Source: Armatimonadota bacterium
GTDB taxonomy: Bacteria; Sysuimicrobiota; Sysuimicrobiia; Sysuimicrobiales; Sysuimicrobiaceae
Assembly (NCBI GenBank): GCA_031432545.1
Contig: JAVKGX010000007.1
Location: 21,885 to 85,884, forward strand
Direction of reading: 5' to 3'
Length of the DNA stretch: 64,000 bases
The first letter of the stretch is position 1, and each line of letters opens with the position of its first letter. Shown one piece after another: positions 8,836 to 17,255 of this stretch. Under the pieces are notes generated by a model, which saw only the letters and a program-made list of their open reading frames with translations, ran no database searches and had not been told where the DNA came from. A program made the position numbers and the translations under genes.

Positions 8836-9965
8836 GCGCGAGGTTGTGGCTACTGCAGTTGAGCACGCCGCTGCTGGCGATCCTCTTCGGTGCGCTCGTC
8901 TCCTCGGCGATCATCCTCGCCATCGGCAAGAACCCCCTCGACGTGTATACGCTGATGATCCGGTTCAACGTCACCCGCGCCGACAGCATCGCCTCGATCC
9001 TCTTCAAGACCACGCCGCTCATCCTGGCCGGATTGGCGGTGGCCCTCAGCTTCCGTGCAGCCCTGTGGAACATCGGCGTCGAGGGGCAGTACTACATCGG
9101 CGCTCTTTGCGCCGCGGTGGTCGCGTTCGGCGTCAAGGGGCTGCCGGCCGTGGTCCACCTGCCGCTGACCATGGCGGCCGCCGTGATCGGCGGGATGGCG
9201 TGGGCACTGGTGCCGATCGCACTGAAGCTGCGGCGGGGCGCTCACGAGGTCATCACGACGATCATGATGAACCACATCGCCGCCGCCACGATCCTCTACT
9301 TCCTCACCGACGTCTTGCGGGACCCGACCCAGGTTGGGACGCCACGGGTCCGGACGCCGATCTTCGAGCCGACGGCGCGGATCCCGTCGATGCGGGGGGT
9401 GCTCGACGCGATCGGTTTTCAGATCCCGGGATATTCGAGCCTCAACTGGCTGCTGCCGGTCGGAGTGGCGTTGGCGATCGCACTGTACCTCTTGCTGAGC
9501 CGCACGCGGTTCGGCTACGAGGTGCGGGCGATGGCACTCAACCCCGACGCGGCGGAGGCCGGCGGGATCCGCATCGGTCGCGTGCAGTTCACGATGTTCA
9601 TGCTCAGCGGGGCGGTCGCGGGACTGGTCGGGCTCAACGACGTGCTGGGCTTTTTCGGCTACCTGGACATCGACTTTCCGAAGGGGCTGGGGTTTTTGGG
9701 GATCTCCATCGCGCTGCTCGCCAAAAACAACCCCCTGGGCGTCATCCCCTCAGCGCTGCTGATCGCGTTCCTAGACCGGGGCGCGCAGGGCGTGCAGGTC
9801 TTCGCCGGCGTGCCGCGGGAGGTGATTACGATCCTCCAGGCGGTGATCATCCTGGCGATCGTGGTAGCGTACGAACTGTTGACCCGCTACGTCCGCAACG
9901 TGCGCAAGCGCGAGGCCGGTCGCGTCGTCGCAGCCGCCGGACCGGTGCTGGAGCCCGGCGGCTGA
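8832..9965 (+). CDS. nucleoside-type ABC importer permease 1
   Basis: This is the first integral membrane subunit of the importer. The 377-residue protein consists of about eight to ten hydrophobic helices and contains family-typical stretches: FKTTPLILAGLAVALSFRAA, NIGVEGQYYIGA near residue 78, GAHEVITTIMMNHIA near 137 and FLGISIALLAKNNPLGVI near 288. It starts at GTG 8832 inside the end of the ATPase gene (GTGA overlap), so translation is coupled. The order binding protein, ATPase, permease, permease is the standard one for BMP-type systems. Confidence 0.92.
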   Translation: MSARLWLLQLSTPLLAILFGALVSSAIILAIGKNPLDVYTLMIRFNVTRADSIASILFKTTPLILAGLAVALSFRAALWNIGVEGQYYIGALCAAVVAFGVKGLPAVVHLPLTMAAAVIGGMAWALVPIALKLRRGAHEVITTIMMNHIAAATILYFLTDVLRDPTQVGTPRVRTPIFEPTARIPSMRGVLDAIGFQIPGYSSLNWLLPVGVALAIALYLLLSRTRFGYEVRAMALNPDAAEAGGIRIGRVQFTMFMLSGAVAGLVGLNDVLGFFGYLDIDFPKGLGFLGISIALLAKNNPLGVIPSALLIAFLDRGAQGVQVFAGVPREVITILQAVIILAIVVAYELLTRYVRNVRKREAGRVVAAAGPVLEPGG

Positions 9966-9973
9966 GGAACCCG

Positions 9974-10906
9974 ATGGAGGTCGTGAGCGTCCTGTTCGAC
10001 ATGGCACTGATCGCCTCGGCGATCCGGCTGACGGTGCCGATCGTCCTGGCGGCGCTGGGGGCGGTGTTCTCCGAGCGCGGCGGGGTCATCAACATCGGCC
10101 TGGAAGGCATCATGATCATGGGCACGTTCTTCGGCGCCGTCGGCACGCTGTACGGGGGGCCGACGGTTGGGGTGTTCGCCGCGGTGACCGCGGGTGTGGC
10201 GTTCGCGGCCATCCACGCCCTGGTCACGATCACCTTCCGCGTCGACCAGATCATCAGCGGCGTCGTGCTGAACCTGCTGGCCGTGGGGCTGGCGCGCTTT
10301 TTGAACATCCTCCTGTTCGGAGTGGCCACACAGTCGCCAGGCATCGGGGGCTTCGCGCCGGTGAGCATCCCGCTGCTGCGCGACGTCCCGGGACTGCGGC
10401 CGGTCGCCACCGGGATCTCGCCTCTGATCCTGGTCGCGATCCTGCTCGTGTTCGTCGGGCAGTGGGTCCTCGTCAGGACCAAGTTCGGGCTGCGGCTGCG
10501 CGCAGTGGGTGAGAACCCCGCGGCGGCGGACACGCTGGGCGTCAACGTCTACCTGATGCGGTATCTGGGCGTGCTGATCAGCGGCGCGCTGGCGGGCATG
10601 GCCGGGGCGTACCTGGCGATCGAGCAGGGCCGGGGCTACCTCGAGGGGATGACGCAGGGCCGCGGCTTCATCGCCCTGGCGGCGATGATCTTCGGCAACT
10701 GGTGGCCGATCGGAGCCCTGGGGGCCTCAGCCCTGTTCGGCTACTTCGACGCCCTCAGCCTGCGGGTCGTCGTTCTCAACGTCCCGCACCAGTTCCTGAA
10801 CGTCCTGCCGCACATCGTGACGATCCTCGTCCTGGCGGGGTTCGTTCGGCGGGCCCGGCCACCTGCCGCCGACGGCGTACCGTACACAAAGGGCGAGGAG
10901 AGCTGA
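9974..10906 (+). CDS. nucleoside-type ABC importer permease 2
   Basis: This is the second membrane subunit, which should form a heterodimer with the permease encoded 8 bases upstream. The 310-residue protein has about eight hydrophobic helices and family motifs INIGLEGIMIMG near residue 41, FRVDQIISGVVLNLLAVGL near 90, and GRGFIALAAMIFGNWWPIGA near 232. The frame is open far upstream, but ATG 9974 gives the normal family N-terminus (MEVVSVLFDMALIASAIRL). Confidence 0.92.
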   Translation: MEVVSVLFDMALIASAIRLTVPIVLAALGAVFSERGGVINIGLEGIMIMGTFFGAVGTLYGGPTVGVFAAVTAGVAFAAIHALVTITFRVDQIISGVVLNLLAVGLARFLNILLFGVATQSPGIGGFAPVSIPLLRDVPGLRPVATGISPLILVAILLVFVGQWVLVRTKFGLRLRAVGENPAAADTLGVNVYLMRYLGVLISGALAGMAGAYLAIEQGRGYLEGMTQGRGFIALAAMIFGNWWPIGALGASALFGYFDALSLRVVVLNVPHQFLNVLPHIVTILVLAGFVRRARPPAADGVPYTKGEES

Positions 10907-10914
10907 CGGCTTGT

Positions 10915-10928
10915 TACACTACTGTTGA
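10915..10928 (+). promoter_or_regulatory. candidate -10 element giving a leaderless rodZ transcript
   Basis: TACACT at 10915-10920 follows TTGT and ends 7 bases before ATG 10928, so transcription starting about 7 bases after the hexamer would begin at the start codon. No Shine-Dalgarno sequence lies at the usual distance. No clear -35 is visible, so this is a suggestion only. Confidence 0.35.
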
Positions 10929-11746
10929 TGAGCCGTCCGGCGGCCCGCACCGACGCTCGCGAGGCCCGGCCGGGGCCCCTGGGGATCGGGGAGACCCTGC
11001 GCCGCCGCCGCGAGAATCTGAACGTCTCCCTGGAGCAGGTCCACGAGCGCATCCGCATCCCCGTCGCCTCCCTCCGAGCCCTCGAGGAGGAACGCTTCGA
11101 GGTCTTCGCGGCTGCCCAGTACGCGAAGGGATTCCTGCGCTCGTACGCGGCGTTTTTGGACCTGGATCCGCAACCGCTCCTTGAGCGTCTGAGCACCGTC
11201 GTCCGAGCCGACCGGAAGCCGGAGCTGGTCGCCCGCAGCGGGGAGGTGCCGATTCGGCCGGCAGCACCGCCGTCGCCGCTGCGCCGCGTGCTGCGGTGGG
11301 CCGTCGCGGTGCTGGTCGTGCTGTTCGGGGTGGTCGCCTACGTGGGATACAGGGAAATCCGCGCGTTCTACGCGACTCCCATTCCTACGCCGGAACCGCT
11401 GGCCGCCACCCCCGTGCCGACGGTGCCCCAGCCGGTGGCCGCCGAGCCTTCGCCGGAGTTGCCGCCGCCGACGCCGGCGACCGTGGACGGAGTCCGGCTG
11501 GTGGCCCGCGCCGCGGACGTGTCCTGGCTGCGCGTGGTGGCCGATGGCCGCCGCGTCTTTGAGGGATTCATCCGTCCCGGGGAGAGCCAGGTGTGGGAGG
11601 CCCAGCAGACGCTGAACATCGTCATCGGCAATGCGTCCGCCGTCGCCCTGGAGGTCAACGGTCGGCAGATGGGTACGCTGGGCGGGCCTGGGGAGGTCGT
11701 CCGCCGCACCTTCACGATCGGCGAGGTCGCTCCGGTGCTGCCGTAG
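10928..11746 (+). CDS. rodZ: RodZ-like helix-turn-helix membrane protein (DUF4115)
   Basis: RodZ links the MreB cytoskeleton to the membrane in rod-shape maintenance. The 272-residue protein has the three-part design: an N-terminal helix-turn-helix (GIGETLRRRRENLNVSLEQV near residue 18; RYAKGFL-type ending AAQYAKGFLRSYAAFL near 60), one transmembrane helix (about residues 121-142), a Pro/Thr-rich periplasm- or wall-side linker, and a beta-rich DUF4115 domain (from about 188). It starts at ATG 10928 rather than TTG 10925. In Firmicutes the same gene (ymfM) lies upstream of pgsA-cinA-recA, and here it precedes aidB-cinA-thpR-recA. Confidence 0.85.
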   Translation: MSRPAARTDAREARPGPLGIGETLRRRRENLNVSLEQVHERIRIPVASLRALEEERFEVFAAAQYAKGFLRSYAAFLDLDPQPLLERLSTVVRADRKPELVARSGEVPIRPAAPPSPLRRVLRWAVAVLVVLFGVVAYVGYREIRAFYATPIPTPEPLAATPVPTVPQPVAAEPSPELPPPTPATVDGVRLVARAADVSWLRVVADGRRVFEGFIRPGESQVWEAQQTLNIVIGNASAVALEVNGRQMGTLGGPGEVVRRTFTIGEVAPVLP

Positions 11747-11755
11747 GAACACCCG

Positions 11756-13387
11756 TTGGCCACGCACGAAGTCACCAACCAACCCCCGCCGCTGGTCGGC
11801 TACGACGCCTATACCGCGGATCTGGCCCTCGTCGAGGCCGTCTGCCGCGAGGGAGGTGGCTGGGCGGAAGGGGAGTTGCGCAAGATCGGGGCGTTCTGCG
11901 GCTCTGCGGCCGCCCATGAACTCGGCTTTCTCGCCAACGGCCATCCCCCGGTCCTGCACACCCACGACCGGTTCGGGTTCCGCCGCGACGAGGTCACCTA
12001 CCACCCCGCCTACCACGAGCTGATGCGCCACGCCGTGGCGTTCGGCGCGCACGCCGCTCCCTGGGGCGATCCGCACCCGGGCGCGCACGTCGTCCGCGCG
12101 GCCAAGTTTTTCCTGCTCACGCAGGTCGAAGCGGGCCACGGTTGTCCGGTCTCGATGACCTACGCGGCCGTCCCGGCGCTGCGGACGACCCCAGACGTCG
12201 CGTCCGAGTGGGAGGGCCGTCTGTTTTCGCGCGTCTACGACCCGAGCTTCCGGCCGGTGTCCGAAAAGGCGGGGGCATTGATGGGCATGGCCATGACCGA
12301 AAAGCAAGGTGGATCGGACGTGCGGGCCAACACCACCCGGGCCGAGCCGATCGGGAAACCCGGCCCAGGCGGGGAGTACCGGATCACCGGTCACAAGTGG
12401 TTCTGCTCGGCGCCGATGTCCGACGCGTTCTTGGTCCTCGCCCAAGCACCCGGTGGGTTGTCGTGCTTCCTGTTGCCGCGGTGGACGCCCGACGGTCAGC
12501 GCAATGCCTTTTTCCTCCAGCGGCTGAAGGACAAGCTCGGCAACCGGTCCAACGCGTCGGTCGAGGTGGAGTTCGATGGAGCCTGGGCACGGATGGTCGG
12601 GGAGGAGGGGCGCGGCGTGCGGACGATCCTCGAGATGGTCACCCACACGCGCCTGGACTGCGTGATCGGCTCGGCGGCCGGAATGCGTCACGCTGTCGCC
12701 GAGGCCATCCACCACGCCGCCCATCGCCGGGCGTTCGGTAGGCTCTTGCTCGATCAGCCGCTCATGCAGAACGTGCTGGCCGACCTCGCATTGGAGAGCG
12801 AGGCGGCCACGGTGCTGGCCATGCGGCTCGCCCGTGCCTACGACACGACCGCTCCGGAGGAAGTGGCCTTCCGGCGCCTGGCGACCGCGGTCGCCAAGTA
12901 CTGGGTCTGCAAGCGCACTCCGCCGCACGCGGCTGAGGCCCTCGAGTGCCTGGGCGGCAACGGCTACGTCGAAGAGTCCGTGATGCCGCGTCTGTTCCGC
13001 GAGAGCCCGCTCAACGGCCTGTGGGAAGGAGCCGGCAACGTCATCTGTCTGGACGTGCTGCGCGCGATCCGGCGCGACCCCCAATCCGTAGAGGCCTTCT
13101 GGAACGAGGTCCGGCTGGCCCACGGTGGGGATGCGCGCTTGGACGCGTTCGTCCGCCGTCTGGAACGGGACATAGCCGAACCCGACGAAGCCGCCGCGAG
13201 GCGGCTCACGGAGGACATGGCACTGGCCCTGCAGGCCTCCTTGCTGGTGTGTTGTGGTCCCCCCGCCGTGGCGGACGCATTCTGCGCGAGCCGGCTGGGG
13301 GCAGACCCCAGGCGCGCCTTCGGCACCCTTCCGGCGGGCGTCGATCTGTCGGCGATCGTGGAGCGCGCCCGCCCACGACTCCCATGA
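11756..13387 (+). CDS. aidB: AidB-family acyl-CoA dehydrogenase-like flavoprotein
   Basis: AidB is an FAD-binding acyl-CoA dehydrogenase relative induced in the adaptive response to alkylating agents in E. coli, where it binds DNA; its reaction is unsettled. The 543-residue product matches that subfamily rather than ordinary acyl-CoA dehydrogenases: NQPPPL near the start, QVEAGHGCPVSMTYAA near 123, GMAMTEKQGGSDVRANTTRA near 179, LKDKLGNRSNASVEVEF near 258, and ECLGGNGYVEES near 398. It starts at TTG 11756, preceded by AGGA. Its end overlaps cinA (ATGA, 13384-13387). pgsA usually occupies this place between rodZ and cinA. Confidence 0.88.
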   Translation: MATHEVTNQPPPLVGYDAYTADLALVEAVCREGGGWAEGELRKIGAFCGSAAAHELGFLANGHPPVLHTHDRFGFRRDEVTYHPAYHELMRHAVAFGAHAAPWGDPHPGAHVVRAAKFFLLTQVEAGHGCPVSMTYAAVPALRTTPDVASEWEGRLFSRVYDPSFRPVSEKAGALMGMAMTEKQGGSDVRANTTRAEPIGKPGPGGEYRITGHKWFCSAPMSDAFLVLAQAPGGLSCFLLPRWTPDGQRNAFFLQRLKDKLGNRSNASVEVEFDGAWARMVGEEGRGVRTILEMVTHTRLDCVIGSAAGMRHAVAEAIHHAAHRRAFGRLLLDQPLMQNVLADLALESEAATVLAMRLARAYDTTAPEEVAFRRLATAVAKYWVCKRTPPHAAEALECLGGNGYVEESVMPRLFRESPLNGLWEGAGNVICLDVLRAIRRDPQSVEAFWNEVRLAHGGDARLDAFVRRLERDIAEPDEAAARRLTEDMALALQASLLVCCGPPAVADAFCASRLGADPRRAFGTLPAGVDLSAIVERARPRLP

Positions 13388-14652
13388 GAGCCGGCGAGGT
13401 CGTCTCCGTCGGGACCGAGCTGCTCTTGGGGCAGATCACCGACACCAACGCGACGTACATCTGCGAGCGCCTGGCCGAACTCGGCATCCCCGTCTACTTC
13501 CGGCAGACCGTGGGCGACAACCTCGAGCGCATCCAGCAGGCTTTTCGTCTGGCGTCTTCGCGGGCCGACCTCGTCGTCTTCACGGGGGGGTTGGGACCGA
13601 CCGAGGACGACCTCACCAAGGAAGCTGTGGCTGCCGCCCTGGGCGTGGACATGGTGGTCGACGAGGCGTCGCTGGCGCACCTGGAAGCGTTCTTCGCGCG
13701 CCGCAACCGCCAGATGACGCCGAACCAGCGGCGCCAGGCGCTCATCCCGCGTGGTGCTGAGGCGATTCCGAACCGATGGGGTACGGCGCCGGGGATTCTT
13801 TGGGAGCACGACAGTCGCCTGATCGTGATCCTGCCGGGCATCCCGCGCGAGATGCGCGGGATGTTCACCGAGACCGTGATCCCGTATCTGCGCGAACGCG
13901 GCTGGGTGGGGCGAAGCGTGATCCGCTCCCTCGTGCTGCGCACCGTCGGCGTCGGCGAGGGCGCGCTAGAAGAGCAGATCCGCGACCTCATCCACACGAC
14001 CAACCCGACGGTCGCCCCGCTAGCCCATTTGGGCGAGGTGCACCTGCGCATCACCGCACGCGGTACCCCCGCTGAGGTGGACGCGATGCTGGCTTCAGCC
14101 GAAGCAGCTCTGCGGAAGCGGTTGGGCGACGCGGTGTACGGCGTGGACGACGAGACACTAGAGATGGCCGTGGCCCGGCTGCTGTCCGGGCAGGGAGTCA
14201 CCGTCGCTGTCGCGGAGTCCTGCACCGGCGGGCTGGTCGGACACCGACTGACCAACGTACCGGGAAGTTCCGCCTACTTCCTCGGCGGGGTCGTGGCGTA
14301 CGCGAACGAGGCCAAGCAGGCCCTACTCGGCGTGTCCCAAGCGCTGCTGGAGCGCCACGGAGCCGTCTCCGGAGAGGTCGCCGAGGCGATGGCGCGGGGC
14401 GTCCGCGAACGGTTCGGCGCAGACGTCGGTCTTGGGACCACGGGCATCGCCGGGCCCACCGGCGCCACGCCCGAAAAGCCGGTCGGGCTGGTGTTCCTGT
14501 CGCTTGCGGGAGCCGGGGACGCGCGCACCGTACGGGTGAACTTCGGGGAAGAACCCGGGCGGGAGGGCGTCAAGCACCTCGCGGCACAGGCGACGCTGAA
14601 CCTGCTGCGACGGTATCTGTTGGAGGACCGATCGCGCACGCCGCCGTCGTGA
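13384..14652 (+). CDS. cinA: CinA-like protein (competence/damage-inducible; NMN amidohydrolase-type C-domain)
   Basis: CinA pairs a MoCF/COG1058 N-terminal domain with a C-terminal PncC-type domain that deamidates nicotinamide mononucleotide in pyridine nucleotide salvage. The 422-residue product begins MRAGEVVSVGTELLLGQI, has TGGLGPTEDDLT near residue 66, and the C-terminal domain shows AVAESCTGGLVGHRLTNVPG near 275 and GTTGIAGPTGATPEKPVGL near 350. ATG 13384 overlaps the aidB stop. cinA upstream of recA is a conserved arrangement in Gram-positive bacteria, where read-through can induce recA during competence. Confidence 0.95.
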   Translation: MRAGEVVSVGTELLLGQITDTNATYICERLAELGIPVYFRQTVGDNLERIQQAFRLASSRADLVVFTGGLGPTEDDLTKEAVAAALGVDMVVDEASLAHLEAFFARRNRQMTPNQRRQALIPRGAEAIPNRWGTAPGILWEHDSRLIVILPGIPREMRGMFTETVIPYLRERGWVGRSVIRSLVLRTVGVGEGALEEQIRDLIHTTNPTVAPLAHLGEVHLRITARGTPAEVDAMLASAEAALRKRLGDAVYGVDDETLEMAVARLLSGQGVTVAVAESCTGGLVGHRLTNVPGSSAYFLGGVVAYANEAKQALLGVSQALLERHGAVSGEVAEAMARGVRERFGADVGLGTTGIAGPTGATPEKPVGLVFLSLAGAGDARTVRVNFGEEPGREGVKHLAAQATLNLLRRYLLEDRSRTPPS

Positions 14653-14656
14653 TGTC

Positions 14657-15229
14657 ATGCGCCTGTTCGTGGCCATCCCCCTCGACCCCGCGCTGCGGCC
14701 TGCAGCCCAGCGTGTCCGCGACGAGATCGTGCGCCTGTGCCCCGAAGCGGCGACCGGCGTCAAGTGGGTTGAGCCGCACAACCTCCACTTCACGTTGAAG
14801 TTTTTGGGCGAGGTCCCCGACGCGAAGGTGCCGGAGGTTGCCGCATCGCTGGGACGCCTGCGCGAATGCGAGGCTTTCGAGATCCGCATCGAGGGCGTCG
14901 GTGCGTTTCCCACTTCCAGCAGTCCCCGGGTGGTGTGGGTCGGTGTCTTTGAGGGCGCCGACCGCCTGACGGCCCTCGCTGCCCGGGCGGAAGAGATCCT
15001 GGCTGAAGTGGGGTTTGCGCGGGAGGCCCGGCCCTTTTCGGCCCACCTGACCCTGGGCCGCGCCCGGGAGCGCAGACGCCTCCCTTGCTTGAAAGTCGCC
15101 CTGGAGGCCCAGCGGCATACGAAAATCGGGGTCCAGTGCGTTGGTTCGGTGGTGCTGATGCAGAGCCGACTGAGCCCAAGGGGCCCGACGTACGTAGAGA
15201 GGGCGACGTTTCCACTGGTTCGGTATTGA
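14657..15229 (+). CDS. thpR: RNA 2',3'-cyclic phosphodiesterase (LigT/2H family)
   Basis: ThpR hydrolyses RNA 2',3'-cyclic phosphodiester ends. The 190-residue protein has the two HxTx motifs that define the 2H fold, HFTLKFLGE near residue 44 and HLTLGRARE near 130, spaced as in the family. It starts at ATG 14657, 4 bases after the cinA stop, and belongs to the same transcription unit. The recA promoter lies partly inside its last codons and the following gap. Confidence 0.92.
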   Translation: MRLFVAIPLDPALRPAAQRVRDEIVRLCPEAATGVKWVEPHNLHFTLKFLGEVPDAKVPEVAASLGRLRECEAFEIRIEGVGAFPTSSSPRVVWVGVFEGADRLTALAARAEEILAEVGFAREARPFSAHLTLGRARERRRLPCLKVALEAQRHTKIGVQCVGSVVLMQSRLSPRGPTYVERATFPLVRY

Positions 15230-15254
15230 CAGGCAAACATATGTTTGGTATGAT
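15226..15254 (+). promoter_or_regulatory. recA promoter
   Basis: The -35 TTGACA (15226-15231) matches consensus exactly and is separated by 17 bases from -10 TATGAT (15249-15254), with an extended TGG before it. Transcription would start near 15261, about 23 bases before the recA start codon. The spacer holds the SOS-type operator listed separately. Confidence 0.9.
15234..15247 (+). promoter_or_regulatory. LexA/SOS-type operator in the recA promoter
   Basis: CAAACATATGTTTG is a perfect 14-base palindrome lying between the -35 and -10 and ending one base before the -10. It matches the Gram-positive LexA (DinR) consensus CGAACRNRYGTTYC at 12 of 14 positions. A LexA dimer here would block RNA polymerase. 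Confidence 0.8.
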
Positions 15255-15283
15255 CCGCGGGACAACGCAGGAGGGTGATCACG

Positions 15284-16357
15284 ATGAGCGAGCGGCAGAA
15301 GGCGCTGGACCTAGCCTTGGCGCAGATCGAAAAGCAGTTCGGCAAGGGGTCCATCATGAAGCTGGGCGAGGCGTCGCAGCGGCTTGCCGTCGAGGTCATC
15401 CCCACCGGCGCCCTGGGCGTGGACGTGGCGCTCGGGGTCGGCGGAGTGCCGCGCGGCCGGGTCGTCGAGATCTACGGCCCGGAGTCGTCGGGCAAGACCA
15501 CGCTGGGATACCACATCATGGCCGAAGCGCAGAGGGAAGGGGGGGTGGCGGCATTCATCGACGCCGAGCACGCCCTCGACCCGGCCTACGCGCGGTCGTT
15601 GGGCGTCAACGTCGACGAACTGCTGATCTCCCAGCCGGACAGCGGGGAGCAGGCGTTGGAGATCGCCGAGACCCTGGTGCGCTCCGGCGCCGTGGACGTC
15701 ATCGTTGTGGACTCAGTGGCGGCCCTCGTGCCCCGCGCCGAGCTCGAGGGTGACATGGGCGACGCCCACGTCGGGCTGCAGGCCCGCCTGATGTCGCAGG
15801 CGCTGCGCAAGCTGGTCGGTGCGATCAGCCGCTCGCGTTGCGTCGTCGTTTTCATCAACCAGATCCGCGAGAAGGTCGGGGTGATGTTCGGAAACCCCGA
15901 GACCACGACCGGCGGCCGCGCCCTGAAGTTCTACTCTTCGGTGCGCATGGAGATCCGCCGCACCGAGAACATCAAGAGCGGGGACGAGGTCCGCGGCATG
16001 CGCGCCCGGGTCAAGGTCGTCAAGAACAAGGTCGCCCCGCCGTTCCGTGATGCGGAGGTGGAGATCTACTACGGGAAGGGGATCTCCAGAGCCGCCAGCC
16101 TACTCGACGTCGCCACCAACCTCGGGCTGATCCAGCGCGTCGGCACGTGGTTCTCCTACGGAGAGATGCGGATCGGTCAGGGCAGAGACAACGCCCGCGA
16201 GTTCCTGGAGAACAACTCGGAACTGGCCGCGGAGATCGAGGCGAAGGTGCGCGAGAAACTGAACCTGGGCCGCGGCCGCGCCCCGCTGCCCGAGGCACCG
16301 GTGGTCGCCGAGCCGCCCTCGCGCAACAGCAAGGAGGCCCCGGCACGGACGCGGTAG
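15284..16357 (+). CDS. recA: recombinase RecA
   Basis: RecA forms ATP-dependent filaments on single-stranded DNA for strand exchange, and activates LexA self-cleavage. The 357-residue protein is full length: the N-terminus [20 protein letters not shown], Walker A GPESSGKT near residue 65, [15 protein letters not shown] near 140, the L2-type region [20 protein letters not shown] near 204, and a C-terminal domain with a variable tail. ATG 15284 was chosen over GTG 15275 because GGAGGG (15270-15275) is then 8 bases upstream. It has its own SOS-type promoter in addition to possible read-through from cinA-thpR. Confidence 0.97.
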   Translation: MSERQKALDLALAQIEKQFGKGSIMKLGEASQRLAVEVIPTGALGVDVALGVGGVPRGRVVEIYGPESSGKTTLGYHIMAEAQREGGVAAFIDAEHALDPAYARSLGVNVDELLISQPDSGEQALEIAETLVRSGAVDVIVVDSVAALVPRAELEGDMGDAHVGLQARLMSQALRKLVGAISRSRCVVVFINQIREKVGVMFGNPETTTGGRALKFYSSVRMEIRRTENIKSGDEVRGMRARVKVVKNKVAPPFRDAEVEIYYGKGISRAASLLDVATNLGLIQRVGTWFSYGEMRIGQGRDNAREFLENNSELAAEIEAKVREKLNLGRGRAPLPEAPVVAEPPSRNSKEAPARTR

Positions 16358-16473
16358 CGGGGCGAGTCACCCTCGGGGGTGGCGGCTCAGGATCGTTGCC
16401 GCGGATGGTGTGGCTGGGCGCAGATCGGGGGTTGAGTCCCAAAGTCCGCGCCTTGCGGGAAGGGAGGTTGACG

Positions 16474-16719
16474 ATGGCAGCCGACGTACATAACGGCGAG
16501 GCGGGCAAGGCGATATTCAGCGAGCAGGTGCGCGCCGGAGGGCGAACCTACTTCTTTGATGTCAGGGAGTCGAAGAACCGCAGGCGCTATCTGGTCATCA
16601 CCGAGACGCGCAAGACGGGCACGGGCCGCCAGCGCGCCAGCATCCTGGTGTTTCCGGACGACGTCGAGGCGTTCGGGCAGGCCCTGCGCAAGGCGGAGGG
16701 AAGACTGCAGAACGCGTGA
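16474..16719 (+). CDS. DUF3276 (PUR-alpha-like) small protein
   Basis: The 81-residue protein matches the DUF3276 family, whose members have a PUR-type nucleic-acid-binding fold: IFSEQVRAGGRTYFFDVRES at residues 14-33, YLVITETRK near 39-47, and ILVFPDDVEAFGQAL near 57-71. No reaction is established for the family; single-stranded nucleic acid binding is an inference from the fold. GGGAGG lies 6 bases before ATG 16474. It follows recA by 116 bases on the same strand, so it may be read from the recA promoter. Confidence 0.8.
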   Translation: MAADVHNGEAGKAIFSEQVRAGGRTYFFDVRESKNRRRYLVITETRKTGTGRQRASILVFPDDVEAFGQALRKAEGRLQNA

Positions 16720-16865
16720 TCCTGAGCGAAACGTTCTCACTCCCCCGGGAGGGAGACGACTGACGGACAGGAGGGCCGACTGCTGCCGTTGGTCCTCGGG
16801 CCAGCGGAGCCAACCCGACGGCAGCTGGGCGGTCGTGAGCCCATCGTATCGGCGTGAGATGTCCT

Positions 16866-17132
16866 ATGGCTTCCAAGATGCGCTCTCGGATCTTTCCGCG
16901 TCTTTGGTATTCGAGCGACGCCGAAAACGCAGCCAGTTTCTACACCTCCATTTCCCCGGATTCGCGGGTCGACCGCGTCAGGGCGCTGCTGAGTGATTCC
17001 CCAAGCGGCCCGGCCGGAACGGTGAAGGTAGTCGATTTCACCCGGCTCGGTCAACGCTTTCAAGCGATCAGCGCCGGACCTCACCACGATTTCAACGATG
17101 CGATCTCTGTGGTTGTGCTTGCGGTCGGGTGA
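16866..17132 (+). pseudogene. truncated PhnB/VOC-like protein remnant
   Basis: This 88-residue frame resembles the first two-thirds of PhnB-type VOC (glyoxalase-fold) proteins: FPRLWYSSDAENAASFYTSI, then a VDFTRLGQRFQAISAGPHHD segment corresponding to the usual GQxFxxLNGGPxFxF motif, and FNDAISVVV. It then ends at TGA 17130-17132, without the second half (normally about 50-60 residues ending in a GxSWQ motif). I could not recover the missing half convincingly in the other two frames downstream. No clear ribosome site is present. A deletion remnant is the most likely reading; a shortened working protein is less likely. Confidence 0.55.
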
Positions 17133-17255
17133 CAATGTCCAGCAACTTTCTGTGACATCCGGGAGGAGCCGGGATGTCTGTGGGCAAACACGAGGGGAGA
17201 GGCCAAGGACTGCACGGCCCCAAGTCACTGTCAGGACACGGCCGGGGTGGCTTCG

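Noticed and set aside
11746-11759. GGAACACCCGTTGG at the aidB start as a third LexA-type site
   Set aside because: It matches only 10 of 14 consensus positions, lacks a -10 next to it and overlaps the ribosome site, so chance is more likely.
10919-13123. Open frame of 734 codons on the minus strand opposite rodZ and aidB
   Set aside because: It is a shadow of the AidB frame; composition is low complexity (Gln, Arg, His-rich) and no domain is visible.
16720-16865. A gene or small RNA between the DUF3276 gene and the VOC remnant
   Set aside because: Only a short CTCCC/GGGAG hairpin without T-run is visible; no frame has a ribosome site or recognisable product.
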